This document shows positions 7,167-16,252 of a DNA stretch of 64,000 nucleotides, one piece after another. Location: positions 2,824,329-2,888,328 of the forward strand of contig NZ_CP009220.1 in the NCBI RefSeq assembly GCF_001277995.1, given 5' to 3'. The position numbers and the translations under genes are program-made. Below the pieces are notes generated by a model. The model searched no databases, had not been told where the DNA came from, and worked only from the letters and a program-made list of their open reading frames with translations. Positions within the stretch are counted from its first letter, which is position 1, and every line of letters starts with the position of its first letter. Source of the DNA: Corynebacterium deserti GIMN1.010 (GTDB lineage Bacteria; Actinomycetota; Actinomycetes; Mycobacteriales; Mycobacteriaceae).

Positions 7167-8611
7167 ACTGCTTGTGACGGCGCTTGTCGACGCGACCCTG
7201 CACCAAACGGACCGGCCAGCCGGTCGCGCCCGGCGTGCGCGTCGTCCACCAGATCCACACGCCGGCCCATCATTTGACGGATCACTAACACCATCATGGC
7301 CGCAATGAACCCGTCTCGCGAAATCACAATGAGATCCAACATCTCATGGGGGAGTCCCATATTTTCCTCACCGAGCATGTGCCACATCAAAATTGGCCAC
7401 ACCATCGCGTCCACAACCATCCACGGGAAGAGCACTTTCCACTGCGGAACAGCCAACACCGCCAAAGGAACCAGCCACAGCGAATACTGGGGGCTCCACA
7501 CTTTGTTAAACAGCAAGAACGCCGCCACGATCAAAAACGCCAGCTCCGCCACCCTCGGCTGTCGTTCCACCTTGAGTCCAAGAATCAAGATGGCCACGCA
7601 CGATCCTGCAAACAGCACGAAGCTGACAACGTTGAGCACCGTCGGGTTGTTCAAGTCCCACACCAGGTTTCGATCTAGCACCTGGTAAATCGTGGTCCAC
7701 TCAGCTCCACGTTCACGATTAAGTCGGAGGAACTCATTCCAGGCGTGTGAGTGTGCGATCATCACCGGGACGTTCGCCACCAGCCAGGTAATGGCGGCGG
7801 CCACAGTCATGGAGATAAACGGCCGCCACGTCTTATTCCTTGCAGCAAGCACTAGGTACGCCCCCAAAAGGTACAACGGCCATAGCTTAAATGCGGTACC
7901 CAATCCGATGAGAACGCCCGCCCACAGCGGGTTTCCACGTTTGACCGCCACCATCGCCGCGACGACAGCGGCAATCGCTGGAATATCCCAGTTGGTAAAC
8001 GCATGAACCGCCACGAGGGGAGAAGCCGCGACAAGCACAGTGTCCCACACACGATTGCCCGTGAGCTCCACCATCATGCGGATGACCAACACCCAGAAGA
8101 AGCTCATCACGAGAGCAGTGATGATGAAGTACAACCCCGACTCCGGCAGTGTATGGCCTGGAATCGCCTCAACAACGGGATACAAAAACCGTGTCACCAC
8201 GGCACAGAACCATTGGAAGATTCCACCCAGGACGGGGTATTCCATATACCGGGTGAGATCCCCCTCCACCCAGGAAAATGCATAGGGGAAACCTGGTGAA
8301 TCCAGGCCTCGTCCGCCATATAAGGGGACGATGTCGTTGTAGCAGGCCGAGGTGTACTGGCGGTTTCCTGACCAGTTCAGAGAGATCGCACCATCTGCAC
8401 CCCGGGTGCCCTGAATACAATTGGCTTTGGTTAAAAACCCAAAGCTCAAAAACACCAAGGACGTGGTGATCAATACCCGCAGCGGAGTCCAGAATCTCTG
8501 GGTTCCCACTTGCGCGAAACGACCAAGCCGACCACCAATAGCATTGATGAAGTCCCGTGCTACCGGTTCACTATCACCGGGCGATACGCGGTTTTTCACC
8601 TGTTGGCTCAT
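7163..8611 (-). CDS. GT87-type (DUF2029) polyprenyl-phosphate-dependent mannosyl/arabinosyltransferase-like membrane protein
   Basis: Start ATG 8611 is chosen because AAGGAG lies 10 nt upstream; the in-frame GTG at 8638 has no ribosome site. The 482-residue integral membrane protein has roughly 10-12 hydrophobic segments. A periplasmic loop after TM1 contains the substrate-side Asp/Glu (YNDIVPLYGGRGLD...FSWVEGDLTRYMEYPVLGG), typical of GT-C glycosyltransferases of the DUF2029/GT87 group that includes PimE. Such enzymes use polyprenyl-phosphate sugars to build lipoglycans or cell-wall polysaccharide. Synteny with the class A PBP and the rpsF operon matches mycobacterial Rv0050-Rv0054, where the corresponding gene is Rv0051. 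The exact sugar and acceptor are unknown. Confidence 0.8.
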   Translation of the reverse strand: MSQQVKNRVSPGDSEPVARDFINAIGGRLGRFAQVGTQRFWTPLRVLITTSLVFLSFGFLTKANCIQGTRGADGAISLNWSGNRQYTSACYNDIVPLYGGRGLDSPGFPYAFSWVEGDLTRYMEYPVLGGIFQWFCAVVTRFLYPVVEAIPGHTLPESGLYFIITALVMSFFWVLVIRMMVELTGNRVWDTVLVAASPLVAVHAFTNWDIPAIAAVVAAMVAVKRGNPLWAGVLIGLGTAFKLWPLYLLGAYLVLAARNKTWRPFISMTVAAAITWLVANVPVMIAHSHAWNEFLRLNRERGAEWTTIYQVLDRNLVWDLNNPTVLNVVSFVLFAGSCVAILILGLKVERQPRVAELAFLIVAAFLLFNKVWSPQYSLWLVPLAVLAVPQWKVLFPWMVVDAMVWPILMWHMLGEENMGLPHEMLDLIVISRDGFIAAMMVLVIRQMMGRRVDLVDDAHAGRDRLAGPFGAGSRRQAPSQAV

Positions 8612-8658
8612 CAGCGGTCGGCTCCTTGGTCTGATCACGTAATATTCAAGACCGGATA

Positions 8659-10824
8659 TTAGCCGATTCCCAGGAGATCTCCTGGGATAGTAACCCCCGG
8701 AAGGATTTCTACGTCTTCGCCACCGGCTCCCGTGTCCTCTGTTGGAGCGGCAGGTTGCTCAGCGGGAATGTTGGGATCTTCCGCTGGGGCTTCTTCAACT
8801 GGCGCTTCCTCGTAGGTGTTGCCGCCGCCACCCGTGCTTGGACTTGGAGTCCACACGTACTCAGGAACTGGTGGGTTTCCATAGCCAAGTGCTGGCGCAG
8901 AATCCCACGTCTCTAGAGGCTCATTGACCAAAGCGTTGTCCATCGTGGCTTTCCAGATGGAAGCAGGGGAGTTGGAGCCGTACATGTTTCCACCCCATGT
9001 GTTGTACAACGGGGAGTTGTCGGCGGTACCGACCCACACAGCAGTTGCCAGCTGTGGGGAAGCACCAAGCATCCATGCATCTTTGTTGGCTCCGGTGTCA
9101 CCCAGCTGAGTCGTACCAGTCTTGGATGCGGATACCTGGCCGTCGGCCAATGCGTTGCCGTTGGAGTATGCAGCAATTGGTCCCATCGCATCGAGCAGGT
9201 TCAGTGCGACCTTCTCAGAGACGCGACGTTCGCCTTCGCCATCTTCAAATTCGTAGAGCACCTCACCGCTCAAGGTTTCCACCTTGGAGACAAAGTGCGG
9301 ACGGTGCCAGACACCAACGTTGGCGATGGTTGCCATTGCGGAAGCCATGTCCAGTGGACGGGACTCGTACTGGCCCAAGATAATACCCTCGTAAGGGGTT
9401 TCACCGTTCTCAGTCAAGGTAGCAGGAATGCTTGGCAGAGACTCGGCAATGCCCAGTGCGTGCGCCATGTCGGCGGTGTCTTGGGAACCGTGCTCAAGAT
9501 CCTGCTGCAGACGAATGAAGCTGGTGTTGTAGGAGTGCAGCAGTGCCTGCTTGATGGAACAGGTACCACAACCGGAGTTGTTGACGTTTCCGATGGTGAC
9601 ATTGCCGGTAGTCACTGGAGCAGAGCTGTACTGCTGTGACAATGGAATGCCTTGCTGCAACGCAGCTGCGAGGCCGAAGATCTTGAAGGTAGAACCGGTT
9701 TGGATTGGTGCGTTCGCATAATCCCAACCAGTGGCGTCCTCGCCACCGTAATAGGCGCGTACAGCACCGTTACTTGGGTCGATGGACACGACCGCTGCGC
9801 GGTTGTTGTCAGTTAGTGCTTCCATCTGAGCGTTAACCGCTTCCACAGCACCTTCTTGTGCGTTGGCATCAATAGTGGTGGTCACCTGCAGGCCACGGTT
9901 TTGCACATCTTCCTCAGTGATACCGAGTTCTGACAGCTCTGCCATGACCTGGTTCTTGATCAAACCGTTGGTGCCTGTTGCTTCGGTGTAGGCACGGTTG
10001 TTCGCGGGATCTGTGGTTTCTGGGTAGGTTGCAGCGGCACGTTCCTCAGGAGTGATCGCACCGATGTCTACCATGCCGTCCATGACGTAGCTCCACCTGG
10101 ATTCCGCCTCAGATGGGTTGGTCCATGGATCCAGCTCGCTGGGTCGCTGGATGCTTGCTGCAAGGACAGCGCCTTCGGATGCGTTGAGTTCCTCGACGGG
10201 TTTTCCAAAGAATGCATTTGCCGCAGCCTGGACGCCGTAGGCGTTTCGACCGAAGTAGACGGTGTTGAGGTAGGCCTCGAGGACTTCGTCCTTAGACCAC
10301 TCATTGGCCATCTTTGCGGAGTACACCAGTTCTTTGGCTTTTCGGATCAGTGAGCGCTCATCACCAACCACGGCTTTCTTCACATACTGCTGAGTAATGG
10401 TGGAACCACCACCAGCAGATGGGTTACCGGTAATCACACCGAGCGCTGCGCGCGCGTAACCCGTGATAGAGAATCCGGGGTTGGTGTAGAACTCGCGGTC
10501 TTCCGCGGCCAGCACAGCGTTGCTGACTGTGTCTGGGACCTGATCAATGGCCACCATCTGACGGTTTCCTTCTGGTGGCACGATGCGTGCCAGCTCAGTT
10601 TCACCGTCTGCAGCGTAGATTTGTGACACCTGAGGAGCAACGAGCTCTTCAGGTTCAGGAACATCCACCACAATGTAGGCACCCATAAAGACCAATGCGG
10701 GGATCAAGATCACCGCAGCAATGACACTGAGAATGACATTGCGCTTGGTGTGGCCGTTGGAGTCCTTTTTCAGGCGCCTCTTGCCACCGCTCTTTTTCGC
10801 GGGAGAATTATTGGTATTCGTCAA
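8659..10824 (-). CDS. Class A penicillin-binding protein (bifunctional transglycosylase/transpeptidase)
   Basis: A 721-residue cell-wall synthase. A basic cytoplasmic tail (1-28) precedes a TM anchor (about 29-53). The GT51 transglycosylase domain has catalytic AAEDREFY (Glu108), then GGGSTITQQ and the KAKELVYSAKM..EWSKDEVLEAYLN motifs. The transpeptidase domain has the nucleophile in GSTFK (Ser378-Lys381), an SYNTSF SxN motif and KTGTT. The C-terminus is a Pro/Glu/Ala-rich tail. It corresponds to mycobacterial PonA1 by synteny and to the second class A PBP of C. glutamicum. The only plausible start is TTG at 10824 with a weak ribosome site. It is followed by the GT87 gene 48 bp downstream. 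Confidence 0.94.
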   Translation of the reverse strand: MTNTNNSPAKKSGGKRRLKKDSNGHTKRNVILSVIAAVILIPALVFMGAYIVVDVPEPEELVAPQVSQIYAADGETELARIVPPEGNRQMVAIDQVPDTVSNAVLAAEDREFYTNPGFSITGYARAALGVITGNPSAGGGSTITQQYVKKAVVGDERSLIRKAKELVYSAKMANEWSKDEVLEAYLNTVYFGRNAYGVQAAANAFFGKPVEELNASEGAVLAASIQRPSELDPWTNPSEAESRWSYVMDGMVDIGAITPEERAAATYPETTDPANNRAYTEATGTNGLIKNQVMAELSELGITEEDVQNRGLQVTTTIDANAQEGAVEAVNAQMEALTDNNRAAVVSIDPSNGAVRAYYGGEDATGWDYANAPIQTGSTFKIFGLAAALQQGIPLSQQYSSAPVTTGNVTIGNVNNSGCGTCSIKQALLHSYNTSFIRLQQDLEHGSQDTADMAHALGIAESLPSIPATLTENGETPYEGIILGQYESRPLDMASAMATIANVGVWHRPHFVSKVETLSGEVLYEFEDGEGERRVSEKVALNLLDAMGPIAAYSNGNALADGQVSASKTGTTQLGDTGANKDAWMLGASPQLATAVWVGTADNSPLYNTWGGNMYGSNSPASIWKATMDNALVNEPLETWDSAPALGYGNPPVPEYVWTPSPSTGGGGNTYEEAPVEEAPAEDPNIPAEQPAAPTEDTGAGGEDVEILPGVTIPGDLLGIG

Positions 10825-10916
10825 CTGGTGTATCCGTTCAAACAGATCTGGTTCTTAATCAGAAGCTTCTGCAATAGAGAATAGTGCCCTTTGGCCTTTT
10901 CATCTGAATCTGAGAA

Positions 10917-11282
10917 TCAGCTGGCCGTCGCTGTCTGCGCCTTCAGAAGATGATTCCACTTGCAGTGTGAGCACACTTCCACAGTATGGACTGTGGCTTG
11001 GTGGCCGTCTTTAACTAATTGTTCAATTTCTTCTTCACTGCGAGCCGATCCCGCAGCCTTGCCAATCTCGTCGCCATAAACCCACAACACCACGCGTAAT
11101 TCGTCGCTGCCACAAACGGGGCAGGGATAGGCTGCTTGTTCTCCGTGATATTTACTTGCCGTGACCAAAATAAACTCTGCATCACAGATTGTTTCTTTGC
11201 GCACCAACCCCGCGTGAAACTGACGAAGCGTCCGCCTCCGAGCTAGCTGGTGACTGATCTCATTTCGATATTGCACCACCAT
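10917..11282 (-). CDS. DUF5318-family protein with two CxxC zinc-ribbon-like pairs
   Basis: A 121-residue protein. Two cysteine pairs, CPVCGSDEL (about 55-63) and CSHCKWNH (about 104-111), look like a small zinc ribbon. An acidic helical stretch lies between them. Members occur next to ponA1 in mycobacteria (Rv0049), so the linkage with the class A PBP is old, but the function is not known to me. The ATG at 11282 has no obvious ribosome site, which fits a leaderless message. Confidence 0.8.
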   Translation of the reverse strand: MVVQYRNEISHQLARRRTLRQFHAGLVRKETICDAEFILVTASKYHGEQAAYPCPVCGSDELRVVLWVYGDEIGKAAGSARSEEEIEQLVKDGHQATVHTVEVCSHCKWNHLLKAQTATAS

Positions 11283-11448
11283 AAAAGTCTAGCCCCCAAT
11301 GTGGCCTTAAAACACCCCAAATAGCACTCAGTGATCTCTTATGTTTAGAATTTCTTCTAATCCATAATCTCGTGGTGTTGGGGGATGCCACGAAGCGTCG
11401 AAAAGTTAGAAACTCTTAAAAATGTAGTTTTTCTGTGAAAATCTTTGG

Positions 11449-11480
11449 ATTTTCCGTTGATAGGTTATCGAACGGAAAAT
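11449..11480. promoter_or_regulatory. Perfect 10-bp-arm palindrome upstream of malR, candidate MalR operator
   Basis: ATTTTCCGTT (11449-11458) and AACGGAAAAT (11471-11480) are exact inverse copies with a 12-bp spacer, ending 16-28 bp before the possible malR starts. Another inverted repeat, TTAGAA-TTTC-TTCTAA, is at 11345-11360. Position suggests autoregulation or control of the divergent DUF5318/PBP transcript. Confidence 0.5.
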
Positions 11481-11496
11481 ACCTCATCTTCGGGCT

Positions 11497-11970
11497 ATGC
11501 TTGGCGATATGACTGAACTAAACGCTCAAGAGCTTGCTGTTCGCGTGCGACCCGCGCTGACAAAGCTCTACGTGCTCTACTTTCGCCGTTCCACCAATTC
11601 TGACCTCTCCGGTCCGCAGCTCACCATTTTGAGCCGCCTCGAAGAAAACGGCCCATCGCGCATCAGCCGCATCGCTGAGCTGGAAGATATTCGTATGCCT
11701 ACCGCCTCCAACGCGCTGCACCAGCTAGAGCAGCTCGGACTGGTTGAGCGTATCCGCGATACTAAGGACCGTCGTGGCGTGCAGGTTCAGCTCACCGATC
11801 ATGGCCGTAAAGAGCTTGAGCGTGTGAACAATGAGCGCAATGCAGAAATGGCGCGCATGCTGGAAAACCTCACTCCAGAGCAGCTTGCTCGCACGGAAGA
11901 GCTAGTGGATATCATTACGGAGCTTGCAGACGTGTACGGTGATTGGAAAGAGACCGAATCCGGTTCCTAA
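11497..11970 (+). CDS. malR: MarR-family regulator MalR
   Basis: A 157-residue (or 153 from ATG 11509) MarR-type dimeric repressor. It shows the winged helix (LSGPQLTILSRLEENGPSRISRIAELEDIRMPTASNALHQLEQLGLVERI, about 40-90), the wing (TKDRRGVQVQLTDHGRKEL) and helical dimer arms at both ends. In C. glutamicum the MarR regulator at this locus is MalR, reported to control malE and cell-envelope stress genes. malE is also in this window at 35.1 kb, and a class A PBP is divergent here. The assignment rests on synteny and family, not on alignment. Confidence 0.82.
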   Translation: MLGDMTELNAQELAVRVRPALTKLYVLYFRRSTNSDLSGPQLTILSRLEENGPSRISRIAELEDIRMPTASNALHQLEQLGLVERIRDTKDRRGVQVQLTDHGRKELERVNNERNAEMARMLENLTPEQLARTEELVDIITELADVYGDWKETESGS

Positions 11971-12001
11971 CCCATTTCCTGTACATAAATTCCGAAATTA
12001 G

Positions 12002-12943
12002 ATGAAACAATCCCTTCGTGTATTAATATCCTGCCGGCCCGAAGAGACATCGGGCAGCAAACGTAGTGAACAAAATGAGTCCGTTTTTGAGTTCGCTGCG
12101 TGGTTAGCGCGCACCTCGGATATTACCGTGAGAGGAATTACCACTTTCATCCGTCCGTGGCCGTCGTCGTCTATAAGCAAGTTGGGCGGGAAGTACCACA
12201 AGTGGTTTAAGAATTTGGATTCGTTGTATCGAAACCAATTCACCAAAGGACTCAAAGACGCCGGCGTGGATAAGTCCCAATGGGATGACAACGTTTCTGC
12301 GTTTGCGGATGGTCCCTCTGAATCAACGCTGCTCACCCATGCAGCGGAAGAGTTCGGAGCTGACCTCATTTTGCTTGGCTCGGATGCAGCTGCACCTAAA
12401 GGTCGCTTCCTAGCCAGCTCTACGGCTGATGCCCTTCTTCACTCGTCTCCAGTTCCTTTGGGGCTCGTTCCTCGTGGAGTGAAGCTGTCAAAGAAGGGTG
12501 TCACCCGGGTCAATTACGCATTCACTAATGAAAGCGATGATTTTGATCAGGGCCTGCAATACGCAGCTGAACTCGCCGCAAATTGGAATGTTCCGCTGCG
12601 TATCCTTTCGTTTTCCCCTGCGGGAATCACCGACCAGGTGGCGTCGAAAAGCTTAGACATTTCCACGGAGCTCTCGTCTGAATGGCGCGAGCTGACCTTG
12701 GCCATGCTCGATCGAGCGCGCGACGGCGTGCTTCGCGGCAATCCGGAGCTTTCTGTGAGCAGCGAGATCGGATCCGGTTGGGGCTGGAGTGGCGCAATTG
12801 ATGCGCTGAAGTGGAAGAAAGGTGATCTCCTCTGCCTGGGTTCTCATCCCACTGATGCACTGTCGCGCGTGTTTGTTGGTTCTGAAACGATGGAGATCAT
12901 TCGTAATTCTCCGGTGCCAACGATCATCTACCCCGGAAGGTAA
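12002..12943 (+). CDS. Tandem universal stress protein (two UspA domains)
   Basis: A 313-residue protein with two Usp folds (about 1-158 and 165-313). Each ends with an ATP-loop-like sequence: LGSDAAAPKGRF..SSTADALLHSSPVPLGLVP and LGSHPTDALSRVFVGSETMEIIRNSPVPTIIYP. Such tandem Usp proteins bind ATP and respond to stress or energy limitation. The start ATG at 12002 has no clear ribosome site, suggesting a leaderless or coupled message 31 bp after malR. Confidence 0.88.
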   Translation: MKQSLRVLISCRPEETSGSKRSEQNESVFEFAAWLARTSDITVRGITTFIRPWPSSSISKLGGKYHKWFKNLDSLYRNQFTKGLKDAGVDKSQWDDNVSAFADGPSESTLLTHAAEEFGADLILLGSDAAAPKGRFLASSTADALLHSSPVPLGLVPRGVKLSKKGVTRVNYAFTNESDDFDQGLQYAAELAANWNVPLRILSFSPAGITDQVASKSLDISTELSSEWRELTLAMLDRARDGVLRGNPELSVSSEIGSGWGWSGAIDALKWKKGDLLCLGSHPTDALSRVFVGSETMEIIRNSPVPTIIYPGR

Positions 12944-13010
12944 GAGGTCGTTAGGCTGACTTAACTTCGACGACTAGACTGTGAGGTGCCTTTATGAGGA
13001 GGACATTTCC

Positions 13011-13499
13011 ATGAGCAGCAAACCTGTCAAGCCCATTCCGGAGCACCCAGAAAATGATCTAGTTGATGAGGCCGACTACTCGAATCGGCCGCGCATCTAT
13101 TCAGATGACATCAAATCGTTGGCGGATGAACCCGATCCGGTTGTTATTCGGGAGAAGAATCAAAAATCATCCCGCCAAGCAGTGATCTATCTGGCTGCGG
13201 TTCCACTGATCACCTTTGTGTCTGCCTATGTTCTTGCGTGGGTTTCGCGCCTTCAAGGCGGCCCCATCTGTGAGGCCGGGGATGCGGTGTGGATTTGTTC
13301 CCGAGCTGCCGAATTATGGTGGCCAATTGTCACCTCGCTCATTGCATTCGGTGGCATGTTGGGAGCGGCATGGATTCTTTACGATAAATATCGCAAGTAC
13401 CTGCGTTGGCGTGCGTGGATGGGCGTGTTGTGGGTGCTGATCCCATTTAGCATGCTGTGGGCGACATCGGTGCTGCCACTGGCCATTTTGGGTCACTAA
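13011..13499 (+). CDS. Three-TM membrane protein with acidic N-terminal tail, unknown function
   Basis: The ATG at 13011 is preceded by AGGAGGACATTTCC, so this start (162 residues) is preferred over the GTG at 12981. Residues 1-55 are hydrophilic and Pro/Asp/Glu-rich. Three hydrophobic helices follow (about 58-80, 95-120, 135-158), with two Cys in the first periplasmic loop (ICEAGDAVWICS), possibly a disulfide. I do not recognise the family. It lies 67 bp after the Usp gene on the same strand and ends just before a strong terminator, so it probably closes the malR-usp transcript. Confidence 0.75.
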   Translation: MSSKPVKPIPEHPENDLVDEADYSNRPRIYSDDIKSLADEPDPVVIREKNQKSSRQAVIYLAAVPLITFVSAYVLAWVSRLQGGPICEAGDAVWICSRAAELWWPIVTSLIAFGGMLGAAWILYDKYRKYLRWRAWMGVLWVLIPFSMLWATSVLPLAILGH

Positions 13500-13530
13500 A
13501 CGCAACACGTGCGCGACAACTAAAAACAAA

Positions 13531-13559
13531 AGCCGGAGTCTTCAACAAAGACTCCGGCT
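13531..13559. terminator. Bidirectional terminator
   Basis: AGCCGGAGTCTT and AAGACTCCGGCT form a perfect 12-bp stem with a 5-nt loop, flanked by an A-run and CTTT. It lies between the convergent membrane-protein gene and the MhuD-like gene and can serve both. Confidence 0.88.
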
Positions 13560-13593
13560 CTTTCCATACATCGCCAATCTACAAAAGATCTAC

Positions 13594-13908
13594 CTAAGCT
13601 CCCGTGGAACCCAGAACAACTTCAAATTCTAGCAGGGAAGCACCCGATGCTACTGGCTTATTATCGGAGCCGTGCGCACCGTGTCCAGCCTTGGCCTTTT
13701 CGGCATCGCGCCAGGCGTTGTAGCTGTCTTCATCAGCCCACTGGGTGATAACAAAGTAGCGGTCTTCGCCAGCGACCGGGCGAAGCAGCTGGAAGCCTTC
13801 AAAACCAGGGGCAGAATCGACGGCGTGTTGGCGTGCTGCGAAGCGCTTTTCTAGCTCCTCTCCAGCACCCTCAGGAACGGAGATTGCGTTGATTTTTACG
13901 ATACTCAT
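13594..13908 (-). CDS. Heme-degrading monooxygenase, MhuD/IsdG family
   Basis: A 104-residue ABM-fold dimer. It closely resembles mycobacterial MhuD as I recall it: it opens (V)VKINAI, then PGFEGFQLLRPV...RYFVIT and ends PVASGASLLEFEVVL. The heme-pocket residues known for MhuD are present: Asn7, Trp66, and a His at 76 or 79 (the loop is slightly longer, so which one ligates heme is unclear). MhuD releases iron from heme without CO loss as mycobilin, whereas corynebacteria normally use the canonical heme oxygenase HmuO. Monocistronic, with AGGA before the ATG and a terminator after it. Confidence 0.85.
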   Translation of the reverse strand: MSIVKINAISVPEGAGEELEKRFAARQHAVDSAPGFEGFQLLRPVAGEDRYFVITQWADEDSYNAWRDAEKAKAGHGAHGSDNKPVASGASLLEFEVVLGSTGA

Positions 13909-13929
13909 GGTTCCTGAGCCTACCCCGTT

Positions 13930-14868
13930 TTAGGAGTTCACCAGGGGATCTATTCCCTGTGCAGCGAAGTCTGCCGCGATCTGGGCGCAGTCTTCACGCT
14001 TGCAGTGGCGAGTTTCCACATTGGCGTAGCAATCGGGGCACATGAGAACGAGTTCGCGGCATTCGTCTTCGTTGACGCAGTGCTCAAACTTGTTGGTAGG
14101 GGTGCCACAGTGAATGCAGTGGCCAAGGCGCTTGTAATCGTCGCCGAATTCCATGTGCATGCGCTTGTCAAAGACGTAGAGGGAGCCTTCCCACAGGCCT
14201 TGGTTGCCAAATTGCTCGCCATAGCGGACGATTCCGCCGTCGATTTGGTAGACCTCTTTGAAGCCGCGGTTGATCATGAGGGAGCTCAAAATCTCGCAGC
14301 GAATGCCACCGGTGCAGTAGGTGACCACTGGTTTGTCTTTGAGGTCGTCGTACTTGCCGGATTCGATTTCTGCGATGAAATCGTGGGTGGTGTCAACGTC
14401 AGGTACGACGGCATTCTTGAACTTGCCGATCTGTGCCTCCATTGCGTTGCGGCCGTCGAAGAAGACAACCTCGTCGCCGCGTTCTTCTACCAGCTCGTTG
14501 ACCTGCTGTGGCTTGAGGTGCACGCCACCGCCGACGATGCCGTTGTCATCAACCTTGACTTCATCGGGTGCGCCGAACGCCACGATCTCGTCGCGAACTT
14601 TGACGCTGAGTTTAGGGAAGTCCTCTGCGCCACCTTCGGACCACTTAAACTGCATGCGGTTGAAGCCGGGGTATTCGCGGGTCTTCTTGATGTATGCCTT
14701 GCACGCATCCATATCGCCACCGACGGTGCCGTTGATGCCGTGCTTGGAAATGAGGATTCGGCCTTTCAAATTCAGCGATTCACACAGATCCCGCTGCCAC
14801 AGTTGAACTGCCTTGGGATCTGAGAGTGGGGTGAATGCGTAATAGAGGAGAATTTTTCCGATAGCCAC
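13930..14868 (-). CDS. trhO: tRNA uridine(34) hydroxylase, rhodanese-domain TrhO/YceA family
   Basis: A 312-residue protein. The N-terminal UPF0176 domain has the typical [13 protein letters not shown] motif (about 39-51). A central rhodanese domain carries the active-site loop YCTGGIRCE (Cys185 and Cys191). A C-terminal Cys-rich part (HCIHCGTP...[18 protein letters not shown]) probably binds zinc. Family members insert oxygen to make 5-hydroxyuridine at the tRNA wobble base. The start is GTG 14868. No operon partner: the gene runs toward the MhuD-like gene with a 21-bp gap, so cotranscription is possible. Confidence 0.9.
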   Translation of the reverse strand: MAIGKILLYYAFTPLSDPKAVQLWQRDLCESLNLKGRILISKHGINGTVGGDMDACKAYIKKTREYPGFNRMQFKWSEGGAEDFPKLSVKVRDEIVAFGAPDEVKVDDNGIVGGGVHLKPQQVNELVEERGDEVVFFDGRNAMEAQIGKFKNAVVPDVDTTHDFIAEIESGKYDDLKDKPVVTYCTGGIRCEILSSLMINRGFKEVYQIDGGIVRYGEQFGNQGLWEGSLYVFDKRMHMEFGDDYKRLGHCIHCGTPTNKFEHCVNEDECRELVLMCPDCYANVETRHCKREDCAQIAADFAAQGIDPLVNS

Positions 14869-15087
14869 GGTTTTTCAGTGTAATGCCTTGGGTGCCCACC
14901 TTAAAACCGCCGTAAAAGCAGCAAAGAGCGACTCCAAATGGGGGTAGCGCTTTATCGATCAACAGATGTGCTGTATCGATCAGGTGTAGCTGGGGTGAGG
15001 AAAGTACGGCGGGTGAGACGTAGCGTCGTAAAGCGTGCGGTTTTAGGGTTTCCTGCCGTGTTTTTGCTGTTTTAAGGAGAATATTAG

Positions 15088-16179
15088 ATGAGCGCGTCCA
15101 TCATCAGGGTTGCTATTGCGGGAGTGGGAAACTGTGCAACTTCCCTGATCCAAGGTGTGGAATATTACCGAGACACTGATCCTGCGGAGAGCGTCCCAGG
15201 CCTGATGCACGTGAAGTTCGGCGATTACCATGTTGGCGATATTGAATTTGTTGCGGCCTTTGATGTCGACGCTGAAAAAGTAGGCGTTGACCTTGCCGAT
15301 GCCACTGAAGCGTCGCAGAATTGCACCATCAAAATCGCTGATGTGCCACCCACCGGCGTCACCGTCTTGCGCGGCCCAACCCTGGACGGGCTGGGCGATT
15401 ACTACCGGGCGTCCGTTGAGGAGTCCAGCGCCGAGCCAGTCGACGTCACCAAAGCGCTTATCGACGCCCAAGCCGACGTTTTGGTCTCCTACCTGCCCGT
15501 AGGCTCCGAAGAGGCGGACAAGTTCTACGCCCAAGCTGCTATCGACGCCGGCTGCGCCTTCGTCAACGCCCTTCCCGTCTTCATCGCATCTGACCCTGAG
15601 TGGGCACAGAAGTTCACCGATGCTGGCGTGCCTATCGTCGGTGATGACATCAAGTCCCAGGTCGGCGCAACTATCACCCACCGCGTGCTGGCTCGTCTTT
15701 TTGAAGAGCGTGGCGTCCGCGTTGATCGCACGATGCAGCTCAACGTGGGTGGCAACATGGATTTTAAGAACATGCTGGAACGCAACCGACTGGAATCCAA
15801 GAAGATCTCCAAGACTCAGGCCGTGACCTCGAACATTCCCGATGGTCCGCTGGCTGGCAAAATCGAAGACCGCAACGTCCACATCGGCCCGTCCGATCAC
15901 GTGCAGTGGCTCGATGACCGCAAATGGGCGTATGTCCGTCTCGAGGGCACAGCCTTCGGCGGTGTGCCGTTGAACCTGGAATACAAGCTGGAAGTGTGGG
16001 ATTCCCCGAACTCAGCGGGCATTATTATCGACGCCGTCCGCGCCGCAAAAATCGCCCTTGACCGCGGAATTGGCGGCCCCATTATGCCAGCGAGCTCTTA
16101 TTTGATGAAGTCCCCACCAGAGCAGCTTTCAGACGATGTTGCTCGTGAACGCCTAGAAGCATTCATTATCGAGGGATAA
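15088..16179 (+). CDS. ino1: Inositol-1-phosphate synthase
   Basis: Converts glucose 6-phosphate to myo-inositol 1-phosphate with bound NAD, the entry to phosphatidylinositol, lipomannan/LAM and mycothiol. The 363-residue short actinobacterial type shows the Rossmann start [18 protein letters not shown] (about 5-22), the catalytic-domain stretch [15 protein letters not shown] (about 190-204), [12 protein letters not shown], and K-rich motifs up to SYLMKSPP near the C-terminus. ATG 15088 follows AAGGAG. It marks the last conserved gene before the accessory block; a neighbouring ino1 is also present in the mycobacterial locus (Rv0046c). Confidence 0.95.
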   Translation: MSASIIRVAIAGVGNCATSLIQGVEYYRDTDPAESVPGLMHVKFGDYHVGDIEFVAAFDVDAEKVGVDLADATEASQNCTIKIADVPPTGVTVLRGPTLDGLGDYYRASVEESSAEPVDVTKALIDAQADVLVSYLPVGSEEADKFYAQAAIDAGCAFVNALPVFIASDPEWAQKFTDAGVPIVGDDIKSQVGATITHRVLARLFEERGVRVDRTMQLNVGGNMDFKNMLERNRLESKKISKTQAVTSNIPDGPLAGKIEDRNVHIGPSDHVQWLDDRKWAYVRLEGTAFGGVPLNLEYKLEVWDSPNSAGIIIDAVRAAKIALDRGIGGPIMPASSYLMKSPPEQLSDDVARERLEAFIIEG

Positions 16180-16252
16180 ACCCGCGTGTGAGTCGGTCAC
16201 AGTTGAAAATGAGATTGAAAATGAGGTAGCCCACACTGATAAGGTTGGTGTC

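Noticed and set aside
14005..14823. 272-codon plus-strand ORF opposite trhO
   Set aside because: Antisense shadow; trhO has catalytic and family motifs.
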